Of a stretch of DNA of 64,000 nt, positions 12,561-22,991 are shown in pieces (within the stretch, counting starts at the first letter, position 1; every line of letters starts with the position of its first letter). The stretch is from the NCBI GenBank assembly GCA_018697195.1, contig CM031878.1, positions 8,007,074-8,071,073 of the forward strand, in the 5' to 3' direction. Source of the stretch: Certhia americana (taxonomy: Eukaryota > Chordata > Aves > Passeriformes > Certhiidae). The notes under the pieces were generated by a model. The model ran no database searches, was not told the DNA's origin, and was given only the letters and a program-made list of their open reading frames with translations. The position numbers and the translations under genes are program-made.

Positions 12561-13359
12561 ATTTACCTCCAGGTGGGTGGGCTGGCATTCCCATTGCTGT
12601 CCCCAGCAGCTCCCTCCTGGCTGTAGTCTCCTTTACCATCCCTGGACACAAGAAAATGAGAGTTTGGGCATCTCCAGCCTGGCAGGACTGTGCAGGGTGT
12701 ACTTGTAGTTGTTGCTGCCATTTGTCCACTCCTGGAGGGGGCTTTCTGGTGCAGGCAGGATGTCTCCATCACCTGCTTTCTTAGCTGTGACCTCCTCCAC
12801 ACCTCCCTGCACCACAGCATCCCCTGGGCTAAGGCACAGCTCACCAGGACCGAGTAGCCTCTGCCCCTCTTCCCCCAGAGAAACAGGGAACAACTGTGGT
12901 GCATCAAGATCTTGATGGCAGGTAGCTGAGGCTGAGGTCTGTGCTGAGATCAACATCTTGCACATCCTAAGTCCCAAATGCTGCTGTAAAGAACCTGTGT
13001 GTGCTCCCATCTCCTCAAAATCCCTCTGCAACCCATTTGCAGGTAGTGTTGGCTCCTAGGATGATGCTGCATCTGCCAAGGAGGGCCCAGCAACAGGGGT
13101 TGGCTTTCCTAAGGAAAATCTTGAAAACAAGATGGGGAAGATAGAGCATTTGTGCAAGGCCTCCAGACCCCTCCTGTGGAAAGTGCCACAGGCTATCAAG
13201 TGATGAAGCGTGCGCCAGCAAAATGCCTCATTTTGCAGAGAATTTCCCCTTGGCTAAAATGGAGTTGGTTTTACAGTCATCTCCTTGCAGTCCCATTACT
13301 GGGGGCTGTTAGCACTGAGGGCAAACCCTGACTGCTCCTGCCTGTGTTTGCTTCCACAG

Positions 13360-13444
13360 ATGGCTAACCCTGTCCGGTCAGCCTGCTGCGTGGTGCTCGC
13401 TGCGGTGGTGGTGGTGGTGTACTCCCAGAGGCACAGCCAGCAGG
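13360..13444 (+). CDS. CNTFR: CNTFR coding exon A: start codon, signal peptide and first mature residues of ciliary neurotrophic factor receptor subunit alpha
   Basis: This exon encodes residues 1-28 plus the first base of codon 29. A 3' splice site with a pyrimidine-rich tract ends in CAG at 13357-13359, and the ATG follows at once, so the start codon is the first three bases of the exon and the 5' UTR must come from an exon outside what I can recognise. A possible branch-point CTGAC lies about 30 nt upstream. The peptide begins MANPVRSACC, runs into a hydrophobic Leu-Ala-Val core with five consecutive Val (GTG x5, 13405-13419), then Tyr-Ser and the hydrophilic QRHSQQ. That is a secretory signal peptide, probably cleaved after Ser22. 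It closely resembles the N-terminus of vertebrate CNTFR, which I recognise from memory. The 5' splice site is CAGG|GTGAGT (GT at 13445), leaving phase 1. The mature protein is a GPI-anchored cytokine receptor subunit on neurons and muscle. Confidence 0.93.
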
Positions 13445-15394
13445 GTGAGTCCTTCATACCTCCCAAGCCCTGGGGGTTCTGAAAAGTGGGAATACTGCTC
13501 CTCCAGCCTCTCTTCTGGGGGAATCTGGGTGCATCCTCCAGGTGTGCCTGGTACTGTTTCTGTACATGTTATCAGTTCTCTCCATGACAAGTGTCCCCTC
13601 CAGCCCAACACTGTGGGATTTGGGCAACCTGCATCTCCCTCTACTCATGCCCCTTGCCTTGCCTACAGCTGTCTGTGTCTCTACTGCTTTGGACCCCTTT
13701 GCCCACTCTTTTTTGGACACTACCCCAGCAGCCCACAAATGAAGGGATGAAGAATTGGGAGGAGGCATCAGCCTGATAGCTCTGAACTCCAATCACCCCT
13801 GACAGCTCCATGATATCCTGCCCTATGACAATGATGGATGATGTTTCATCCTGCTCTCACCTCCTTGGGGTGACTTAATCCCCATTGCCACCACACATCT
13901 GTGCCCACTGCTAGCTCACATCTTTCCAGGTTGGCAGAGGATTCAGGGCTTATTTTAGTGGTGGCTTTAGAGAGATTACAATTTAGAGTCACTGAGAGCT
14001 GAAGGAGCCCCACATTATCCTGAGTCTAGGCAGAAGGAGGAATATTATGAGGTATGGTTAGGTCCTGGTGTGAAGTTCAGCTCTGGACAAAATGGGAAAC
14101 CTCCAGAATTCACTGCTTTTCCTGGCAGCCTCTCTGTACTTGCTTTTAGAGGATCTTAGAGGGGAATTCTGCTGATTAACTCCAGTAAAGACATCTATGC
14201 ATCTTTGATCTCTGTGAAATTGAGGAACCAAGCCAGAGTGCCCCACTGAGTTGCCCTAAATCCAGTGGAGTGGGTTTACATTGCCACAAGCTTCCAGGTT
14301 GGACACAAAGCAGCCAGAGTTTGGCAGCACATCCGCACTGCCTGGGGACAGCCACTCTCTGGACATGGAAGGAGCTTGCTGGCTGGTGCTGCAAAAAGGT
14401 CCCCAACCCTTTCCCAGGGTGCCTGCTCAAAGCATTTGGGTGCTGAGCTGTATGCTGCTTGTACTGGTGTGATGCTTCTTGCAGAGGAGCAAAGCTGCTC
14501 ACTCCTGCTGTGCTTGCAGCATCACTACCTGGGAAGCTTTAAAGAACCTGGCAATTGTACTGCCAGAGCATCCTTTGGATGCACCATGCTGCTTCCTGCT
14601 GTGCTGTAGGAACAGTAACCCAGACCTGTTGCAGAGGGAGGTGCACAAAACACAGAAGTGACAGATACTTCAGGGTTGCGCACACTTGAACTTTGTTGTC
14701 TAGACAGGAACAAATGCTGCTTCTCACCAGTGAGCAGGAGCACACATTTTGCCATTGACAGCTGGTGCAGAGCTGCAGTGACTGTCACCTTCTGCTCTGT
14801 GATACAGCAGAATTCGGGGGGTTGGCAGCACAGCCTCCCTCATGCCCCTCCTGTTTCCCCTGCCTGCCTGTGTCTAGGAGGGAGATGTGTGGAACACCAG
14901 CTCAAAACAGAAGCTGCTGAGGCCTGTGTGCATCAACAAGTGCCTGAATAGGGTGTGAGAAGTGAGGCAAGGCTCTTCCCATCTGTAACAGCTTCTCTGG
15001 AGGACAAAAAAAGGATACAGGGTCAGAAAATTAGTCATGAGATAGTAGGACACCATCAGGAGTGCATGTCCCTCCTGGGCACCTCTCTGACACACCAAGG
15101 TATGCTCTGGGCAGGAGCTTTGGAGCAGCAGGTCTCCCACCCACCCCACCGTGCCTGGCTCAGAGAGGCTGCACACAGTCAGGCCAGCACTGGAGACAGA
15201 AAGCTGTGCCCTGTGTCCCCCACCCAGAGCTCACCCCCTGCCCTGCTGCAGCCTCTCCTCATCAGCCAACCCCAGAGCTCATCCCCCCCCAGCTGGGCAC
15301 TCTGGAAAAGCACAGCAGGAATGGGGTGGGAGGATGGATTAATCCCACTGGTGGCAGGGACCTGGTGGAGTGGGGGGAAGATGCTGGCATAGAG

Positions 15395-15625
15395 TCCATT
15401 TATCATGCACTTGAGGCACGTTCGACTTTAATAGCTCATGAAGCACTTTAAGAGATGCATTAGCACTGAATACTTGAGTGAGGAGGATGTGACAAGCTGT
15501 TAAGTGAGCATGAGCACAGCACAGGGAGCCTGGCCACCCTCTCCTGGCTCTCATATGCACCCGGGTGATTACTGGAGCGTCCTGCAAAGTGCCACATGAA
15601 TTAATAACTGCAGCATCAGGCTTGG
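15395..15625. promoter_or_regulatory. Possible conserved non-coding block
   Basis: Unique AT-rich stretches carry motifs such as ATCATGCAC, GCACGTTCG, ACTTTAATAGC, GCATTAGCAC and GAATTAATAAC, contrasting with decayed intron on both sides. It sits 2 kb inside the intron. Conservation is inferred from texture and not tested. Confidence 0.2.
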
Positions 15626-16261
15626 TGAAGGTGAGGCTATTCCTGTATTAACCCCTCTGCTGCTCACATTTAGTCCTTCTGCTTGGAGCTGACAGAGCAC
15701 AAGGTGCATCTGTATGGGATGTGGAAGCCTGCGATGATCCCCAGTGTTGGGGAAAGGGAGTGGAGGGGCTCATTAGTCAATGGATTTGGGGTTCCTGTGG
15801 CTTTTGGGGTGACAGAGCTCCCTTGCTTTGCATCCCTGGCTGGTTGCTCAGGTTTCACATGCATCACACAGCTGGGGACTGCAACTTCCCATAGGGGTTG
15901 GGCACTGGTGGGAGACCAGAGACATCCATCAGGGCAGTCCAGGGGGATGCTCAGAGGCTTTCCTGGCTCTGACATTGGGTTTAGGGTGTCCCAAACTGCA
16001 GGGAAGGGCAGAGGGGCAATGGAAGAAGGTGTCTAGGACTGTAAACCCCTGTGCATAAATAAGCAGCTTTGGATGGGGCTGCCAGATTGGGCCAACCTGC
16101 CTGCAGAGATGGGCATTGCCCTGAACAGCCACAGAGCTGTCCCCATCTGGACGGACCCAGCTGGCATGGAGGGATGGACAGGAGCTGCAGGAAGAATGGG
16201 AGAGCACACAGGAGGTAGAACAAGCTGAAGGGAGAGAAGGGAGAACCTTGTGCCCTCCACA

Positions 16262-16705
16262 AAGAATGATAGAATGGTTTAGGTTGGAAGGAACCTTAAA
16301 GATCATCAAGCTCCAATCCCCCTGTCATGGACATCAATGCCTTCACTAGACCAGTTTGTGTAAAACCCCATCCAATCTGGCCATGAACACTTCCAGGGAT
16401 GGAACATCCACGAATTTTCTGGGCTACCTTCACCAGTGCTTCTCCATCTCCACAGTGAAGGATTTATTCCTGATATCTAATCTAAACCTACTCTTTTTCA
16501 TTTTAAAGCCATTATCCCTTGTCCTGTCATTGCATGTCCCTCCTCAGATCTCTGGTATTCCCTTTACATACTAGACAGTGATATTAAAGGTCATCCCAGA
16601 GCCTTCTCTTCTCCAGGCTGAAGAATATCAAATATCTCAGCCTTTCCTCCTACGAGAAGTGTTCTAGCCCTCTAATCAACTTCCCATTATTTTGGATAGC
16701 TCCAT
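16262..16705 (-). mobile_element. CR1 LINE fragment, minus orientation
   Basis: On the + strand it begins with the reverse of the CR1 tail (GATAGAATGGTTTAGGTTGG), then 'ggaaccttaaagatcatc'. It continues through 'ccaatctggccatgaacac', 'ttccagggatggaacatcc', 'cttctccaggctgaagaa' and 'cctacgagaagtgttctag'. This is the standard 3' region of avian CR1, about 440 bp long, 5'-truncated and moderately diverged. Confidence 0.92.
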
Positions 16706-17224
16706 TTTCCTTCCTGTGTTTTGTTCTCCAGGCAGTGTTTGCTGCCAATTTATTTCAGAATGGAGGAAGGTGATGGGGAAGGCTGAGCAGAGCACGGGTG
16801 CGATGCTGTCTGCTGTGACACTCACACTTTTGGTTGTCCACAGCCTCCACTGTGTGAGAGCAGAGTTGGTGGGGGCCCCTGCAGTACAGAGACCTCCTCC
16901 CTAGCAGGGCCTGGGTGCTTTCAAAGCTCTGGGAGAGGTCACAGCACCAGCTTTGGGCTTTAAACCAAACTCTTATGTGGGAAGCCTGTTTGTGGTGGAG
17001 ATGCCTAACCACATGTCAGGCTGCAAAGTGTATGTGTGTGGGTGATTTCAGCTTTTTGTACTGAATGCTGTGACTGCCTGTTGCTAGGCTTCCCTGTTCT
17101 TATTAAACCCAATGCCTACAGCAATCCTGAAAAGAGGGAGCTCTGTTTCCCCAGTCTCCTTATGTGACCAAGGTGTCTTCCCCATCCATCAGTTCTGCCA
17201 GAGTTATGTCCACATCTGTCCCAG

Positions 17225-17640
17225 ACTGAGATTTCTTTGCTTTTAAAAGAGGAGTAATTCTGCTTTATTGATCCTCACCTTGCTGAATTAACTCATGTTT
17301 AAACAATAATTATGTTTTCACCCAGGAGAGGAGACAAAGAGATAAAAGGCTCTGGAAATGAATGCACTTCAGATGCCACATGCCGGGGTTAATTTATAGA
17401 TAGGCGCAGAAGCTCCCATCTCCTCTCTTCCTCACCAGCAACAAGCAATTAGCCCCCATCATTCCTCAGCCGAGGAAAAGAGAGATTTTGTTTCATTACT
17501 CTCCCTTTTTTCTTGCTCTCTTAAGCCCTGACTAATCTTTTGCAGTCGGTTCTGCTGCAAAGCCTCCCGGGGCTCCAGTTTGCACGTGCCTCATTAGAAA
17601 TGCCGCTGCAAAGACAAAGCCTGGACCAGTAAATAGCCTT
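17225..17640. promoter_or_regulatory. Candidate intronic enhancer-like block
   Basis: The segment contains closely packed forkhead/homeodomain-like cores (GTTTAAACAATAATTATG at about 17298), GGGGTTAATTTATAG, AGCAATTAGCC, ATTACTC, GCACGTGCC and a SOX-like GACAAAGCC. Sporadic CpGs remain and no repeat is present. That combination is typical of conserved developmental enhancers. No alignment was available. Confidence 0.3.
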
Positions 17641-18083
17641 CAAAACACACAGCAAAGCCATGCAAATTGGTTTTTCAAAGAGAAACCAGCTGTAGATAGG
17701 AAAACTTCGCTCCCCTTCTAGAATTGCCCAACCTTGTCTGTGTTGCATTTTCTGGCTGGCAGGGATGTGACCAGCTCTTTCTGGACTCTGCTTCCTCCAC
17801 GTAAGTCAGCCCATGCTAGGGAATGCAATCTGCCTGGCATGCTTAAACTATACACTTAGATTTTGGAGGTGTTCTCTGGATTTGCTGTGTAGAGATGATT
17901 TGTACATTCACACAAGGCTGTGTGTTTTGGTTGTAGACATCTGTTTAGGTTTTGGTTGTTGTACAAATGCAGCTGAGTTGAGCTGCCTGGGTTCAACAGG
18001 TGTTATGGGGGTGGCCTTGCATCCAACCCAAGATGTCTCTGCAGGAGTGCTATACACATTCAGAAGTATATTTGAAGTATCTG

Positions 18084-18940
18084 CTCTCCTCTCCTCTCCT
18101 CTCCTCTCCTCTCCTCTCCTCTCCTCTCCTCTCCTCTCCTCTCCTCTCCTCTCCTCTCCTCTCCTCTCCTCTCCTCNNNNNNNNNNTCTCCTCTCCTCTC
18201 CTCTCCTCTCCTCTCCTCTCCTCTCCTCTCCTCAAACTCTCCTCTCCTCTCCTCTCCTCTCCTCGAACTCTCCTCGAACTCTCCTCTCCTCGAACTCTCC
18301 TCTCCTCTCCTCGAACTCTCCTCTCCTCGAACTCTCCTCTCCTCGAACTCTCCTCGAACTCTCCTCTCCTCGAACTCTCCTCGAACTCTCCTCGAACTCT
18401 CCTCTCCTCGAACTCTCCTCTCCTCTAACTCTCCTCTCCTCGAACTCTCCTCAAACTCTCCTCTCCTCGAACTCTCCTCGAACTCTCCTCGAACTCTCCT
18501 CAACTCTCCTTGAACTCTCCTCTCCTCGAACTCTCCTCTCCTGAACTCTGCTCTCCTCTCCTTGAACTCTCCTCTCCTGAACTCTCCTGAACTCTCCTGA
18601 ACTCTCCTTGAACTTTCCTCTCCCCGAACTCTCCTCGAACTCTCCTCTCCTGAACTCTCCTGAACTCTCCTTGAACTCTCCTCTCCTCGAACTCTCCTCG
18701 AACTCTCCTCTCCTCGAACTCTCCTCTCCTGAACTCTGCTCTCCTCTCCTTGAACTCTCCTCTCCTGAACTCTCCTGAACTCTCCTGAACTCTCCTTGAA
18801 CTCTCCTCTCCCCAAACTCTCCTCTCCTCTCCTCTACTCTCCTGAACTCTCCTCGAACTCTCCTCTCCTCGAACTCTCCTCTCCTGAACTCTCCTCTCCT
18901 CTCCTTGAACTCTCCTCTCCTCGAACTCTCCTCTCCTCGC
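18084..18940 (+). repeat. CTCCT pentanucleotide array with GAACT-variant higher-order structure
   Basis: The first part (18084-18234) is a pure CTCCT repeat interrupted by the assembly gap. From 18235 the pentamer alternates with GAACT-containing units: 11-mers GAACTCTCCTC, 16-mers with an extra CTCTC, and 10-mers TGAACTCTCC. An 85-bp block starting at 18541 recurs at 18729, an offset of 188 bp, with two or three differences. The + strand is almost all pyrimidine. Open frames of 140-250 codons on both strands here (Ser-Leu-Pro or Arg-Gly-Glu repeats) are artefacts of the repeat. Confidence 0.97.
18177..18186. other. Assembly gap (10 N)
   Basis: Ten Ns lie inside the purest part of the pentanucleotide array. 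The round size suggests a placeholder, so the true array length is unknown. Confidence 0.97.
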
Positions 18941-18942
18941 AG

Positions 18943-19028
18943 CACTATCACAATGTCCTTCAGTCATGCATTAAGCAACATGACAAACATCTGTCATTTG
19001 TTGTTTGTTTTTGCATACGTTCCCCAGG
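18943..19028 (+). other. Possible decoy exon (pseudoexon) at the end of the pentanucleotide array
   Basis: The pyrimidine array ends CTCTCCTCGCAG (AG at 18941-18942), an excellent 3' splice site. Eighty-six bases later the sequence CCCCAGG|GTGAGT (GT at 19029) is an ideal 5' splice site. Spliced from CNTFR exon A in phase 1, the segment would reach a TAA at its eleventh codon. There is no evidence of use; this is a sequence observation. Confidence 0.25.
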
Positions 19029-19479
19029 GTGAGTTGTGTGTGCAATAGAGTGATCTGTAATTTTTGTAATTGCCAGGGCACAGGGAGTCACTGGGGAAGG
19101 CGAGGTCAAAGGGACTGACTGTGCGTGCAAAGTGGCCAGCTGAGAGGCTGGAGATGCTGGCTTCTTCCAGGCTCACACTGGGGCCAGTTCAGTAAAAAGC
19201 TCTGTCTTCTCATGACACAGCACCTTCCTACCTCCTGTGACACCTCCTTTTGCCTCTGGCCAAGTTTTGCTCTCAGCACCGGCACTTTATCTCCAAGAGG
19301 CTCCTGACAAGGCCTTATCGGTGTTGTCCTGCTCAGGACACCGTCCTGCATTCTGCAAGTCTGACCTACATTCCTCCACTGGAGATGAATGGACTTGTGT
19401 TTGGCTGCATAAAACACATGCTCCTGCCGAGGGAAGGCTCATATATTAACTGCTCTGGGCTCTGTGTGTGTTGGACTCA

Positions 19480-19735
19480 TCCTTTCCATTATATACATCA
19501 GCCCTTGTGTCACTGGCAAACTTTGCCAGCAACAGTTTTATGTTGCCTTCAAGATAATTGATAAGACGAGTGATTAGCAACTGGCCAAGAACAGATCTCT
19601 GCGGGGCCACACTGGGAACACCCTCCTGCAATGATGATTCCCCATTAACAATTAATTCCCCATTAGCAATTATGTTTTTTAATCCTTCCTGTTATAACTC
19701 TGGATGCTTTCATTATCCAGCTGGCTGAAAATACC
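19480..19735 (-). mobile_element. Ancient LINE fragment (CR1/L3-like), minus orientation
   Basis: The + strand order 'actggcaaactttgccagc', 'gataattgataagacgagtg', 'agaacagatctctgcgggg', 'acactgggaacaccctcctg', 'gatgattccccattaaca' and 'ttttttaatccttcctg' follows the reverse complement of old amniote CR1/L3 reverse-transcriptase sequence ('ctgcggcaccccactagaaacacc...gattccccattgacaatta'). It is heavily decayed. Confidence 0.6.
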
Positions 19736-22709
19736 AGCCTTGCTCCAAGCTGCAGCCCCATTCAGCAGAGCCTGCTTAAATCATTCTGAAGGCTGCCGTT
19801 CAAGAGCAGGCATCTGCTCTTTGCCTCCTCTGCCTTGATCATTGCTGCTCACAGCTAAGTTAGCCCAGGCTTGTGGCCATCCACGGGGAACTAGCATTGT
19901 CCTAGTGGGATCACTGCATCTGCTGGGGGACAATCTGCTGGCCCATCCCATGCTGGCCAGAGGTACAACCTAGCTGTAGTTTAAGCTGCTCTCTGATGCC
20001 TTTCCAAGGAAGGTCCATCATATCCACCCATGAGCATTCATTACTGTGGTTTTCCCACTGCCTCTCCATCTTCCCTGTGCCAACTCACAGCTACAGGGAA
20101 GCAGAAGAGACAGAAGCCCCACCTGCAGCAACACCCCTGCTGCAACCTGTTATATTCTGCTGCCTGCTGTTAGGCTGTTTAAGAGCCCATCAATTTCTGG
20201 AGACCCCTTTGTTGCTCTGCTCTTCCCTGGTGAAGGTGAGCCTAAGATGAAGAACCCCAGACCCAAACAGGCACAAACATCTGCATGCTTCTCTTTCCAT
20301 TTCTACCCCTCTCTCTGTCCATGAGCACCTGGCTTTATTTTTCTTTTTTTCCCCACACAAGATGCATCTCCCAAAAGGTTCTCTGTCTGCAAAACAAAAG
20401 AAAACAGCAAAAATAGCCCAAGGTCCTGGAACAACTTTTTCTATTACTGGACATCCCCCTGAGCTCAAGTAGATTTCCTGCCCAGACACAGAGTGAATTA
20501 CGGCCAAGCTCTAGGCAGCTGACCTTGTGGTCAGCCAGAGCACAGGCTTGCTAATAAATGCGGTCAGCCTCTACCACAAACAGCCTATTTTTAGTGCCTG
20601 TGCTTTCTTGCCCACTGCCTCATCACTCCACAGGTTCCAGAGCTGATCATCCCACAGGGGTCCAGCCAGTGATGCAGGATAGTACTGTCAGGAGCACATT
20701 CCGGGCTTGCTTCTCCCTCCTGGGAGCTGAAAAATCAATAGTGTTCATTTCCACGCATTGTCTGTTAATTTTGCACTGCAGAAAGTTGCTGGTGCATGGT
20801 GCAGTGTGGCCTGTCCTGCTGGGACACACTGTGGGAGAATGGCTCATATCTGTCAGACAGGGATTGGAGAGCTCACAGCTCTTACCTAGGGTCTGTGTTT
20901 GAAAAACAGCCACAGGTCAGTAATAAGATTGATGTCCTGTTGTGCTAAGTGCTGTTGGATGCAGGAGGTGAGATGCTCTTGAAGTGCAAGTGGGGGAGAG
21001 GAGGGAAGGGCAGGAAGAAAAATAGAGGGTCTGCCACTTAGGTGAGAGGAAACACAGCTTGATGGTTGAGGTCTTTGAAGTCTTGTTTTCTGCAAGTTAT
21101 CAAAGTTTGTGGACATTGCAAAGAAGCTGCCTGCTTTGCATGTACAATTCTGTCTGGAGTCACTGGAACTGAATCTGCCCCTTTTTGGAAACAGAAGTAG
21201 TTGTTTGAAATGAAGCTGATGAAGTTCTGAAGTAAAGTCGAGATCTGTCCCACATGAGCCATCCAAAAGCTTGGAAGGAAACCTAGCTGGCAATATCTGT
21301 GATTCTAACAAAAAATGGAACCCTTCACAAAAATAGGTCTTGAGTATTGAAGCAGATCACAAATCTGTAAAAGAACCAAAGACAGAAAAGAAAAAAGAAA
21401 ACACAGCTTTAGACTGTGGTTCTATCAGCCTTTGTACACGCCTGTGATCCTGCAAAACTGGTTAAAATAGTCCATATCTGTGGTGAGAAGAAACTGCCAG
21501 GAGGATCACAGTCTGCCAGGACTCATTAGTTCTGCCAGTGTTAAGGAAAAACATGTCTCAGTAGTCTCTTAGGCTTCATTACACATCAACAGGCAGTGAA
21601 GGAGGAGGAATGGGATTTGTAGCCCACCCAGACCCCTAGGGAAGCGCCAAGTGGAGGACTACTGCTAACACAGGGCAGTGCTGCCACAACTCTGTGGCTG
21701 TGCAGAGGGGGCAGCACTAAATTTATGGGTCATCTACATAAGCCAGAGGTCCTTGAGAATAAATCCTTTTCAAAACCCAGTGCTGGACAAGGCCTGCTTG
21801 TTGGGGAGAGGCTGGGAGGAAAGGTTTTGATTTCCTTGGCATAGCACTGCCCTGCTATATGGAACAGGAGCATGGTTTCCTCTGCTGACACATGGTGGTA
21901 AATAAACACATGGCCACAGCAGCTGGGAGCCCCCAAAGGCTGACAGAGGCCAAAATCTCATTTGCACAGATTTTCAGACCTTAGGAATCTGAGGTTTAGA
22001 CCAGCACAGAGGGAATAGCCGCAAGCCTTGTTCTTTATGTGAGCACTGACTGCTGAAGAAGGTCTGTGTCCTGTCCTACACTCAGCTCCTTTTGGTGGAG
22101 GAGGAAGCAATCCTCATCTTTTCTTTACATTCTCAAAGCTTCCAGAAATGGAAAATCATATAAAACTGTGACAGGTAGAGTGGGAACCTCTAGTGCTTCA
22201 GGGACTTGACTTCAATTAACCTCTAAAATCTTGGAAAGGTCTCACTTTGGAAGTCACGTGTCCATCCCATCTCGTATTTCCAGAGCAGCCTGCTCCCACC
22301 AGCCCACATTACAGAACTTGGCCTAAATGTACCACTCATTATTTATCCCTGTGAAGAGTTTCCAATGTCTGAAGTTCTGGATGCCATGGGACTGCAAAGC
22401 CAATCTCCAGTCAGGTTCAAAGAGTAAAATGCGACAGTCCTGGGGGCAGCTCTGGGCACCACTTGTAGGAGCCCACAATCTCAGCAGTGGGTGCTACAAA
22501 TCATCCCCAGGATATGTCACAGTAGCTGTGTGTGGCAGAACCCAGGACCAAAAAGTCAGGAAAGGGTGAGACATTCAGGTCCTGCACATCCATCTGCAGT
22601 GTTGGGCATGGAATCACTGGCTGCTGTCTTCAGCCCACCTGTGACACATCTAGGAACAAGCAAAGCCCTGGATAATGGGAACACAGGCACAGCAAGGCAT
22701 TGAGTACAA

Positions 22710-22728
22710 AATCATCATCATCATCATC
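22710..22728 (+). repeat. Short ATC trinucleotide run
   Basis: Six or so copies of ATC (AATCATCATCATCATCATC) form a minor microsatellite in unique sequence. Confidence 0.85.
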
Positions 22729-22949
22729 TCTGCTTCCTCAGAGAGGATTTTGTGGAGTGGGAACAGGGCAAAGGTACCGTGAAGCATGTTCAGGAGTGCA
22801 GATGCTGGGACACAACATCCACAAACCTCTGTTATCAAAGTCCTTGGTGGGGTTAATTTCTCTGAGCAGACAGTGTGCTTCTGTGGAAAGGGAAATACCA
22901 GATCCCAAATCAGGCCAGGAGATGTTGGAGTGTAAAAAATATACACAAC

Positions 22950-22991
22950 AACTTGCAAGATGTGCAAGTTTTCATCCACTGTGGATGAAAA
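22950..22991 (+). other. Two back-to-back perfect inverted repeats
   Basis: AACTTGCA-AGATG-TGCAAGTT (22950-22970) has 8-bp perfect arms. It overlaps by two bases with TTTTCATCCA-CTG-TGGATGAAAA (22969-22991), which has 10-bp perfect arms. Each could form a small hairpin. No function is recognised. Confidence 0.8.

Larger units (their letters stand above)
9771..13359. other. Non-coding region immediately upstream of the ATG exon
   Basis: Its 3' end is certainly intronic, because the splice acceptor at 13358-13359 belongs to CNTFR. It contains a MIR-like SINE and a possible conserved block (separate entries). No 5' UTR exon can be identified from sequence alone. Confidence 0.55.

Noticed and set aside
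13285..13359. In-frame ATG upstream of the CNTFR start that would add 25 residues
   Set aside because: The intervening bases include a good pyrimidine tract and CAG acceptor directly before the second ATG, and a signal peptide must be N-terminal. The upstream ATG is therefore intronic.
18084..18940. CRISPR-like repeat array
   Set aside because: There are no unique spacers between constant repeats. The units are 5-16 bp and contiguous, and the context is a vertebrate intron.
17813..18967. Very long Ser-Leu-Pro and Arg-Gly-Glu repeat open frames on both strands
   Set aside because: They are translations of the CTCCT array, run across Ns, and occur in several frames at once.
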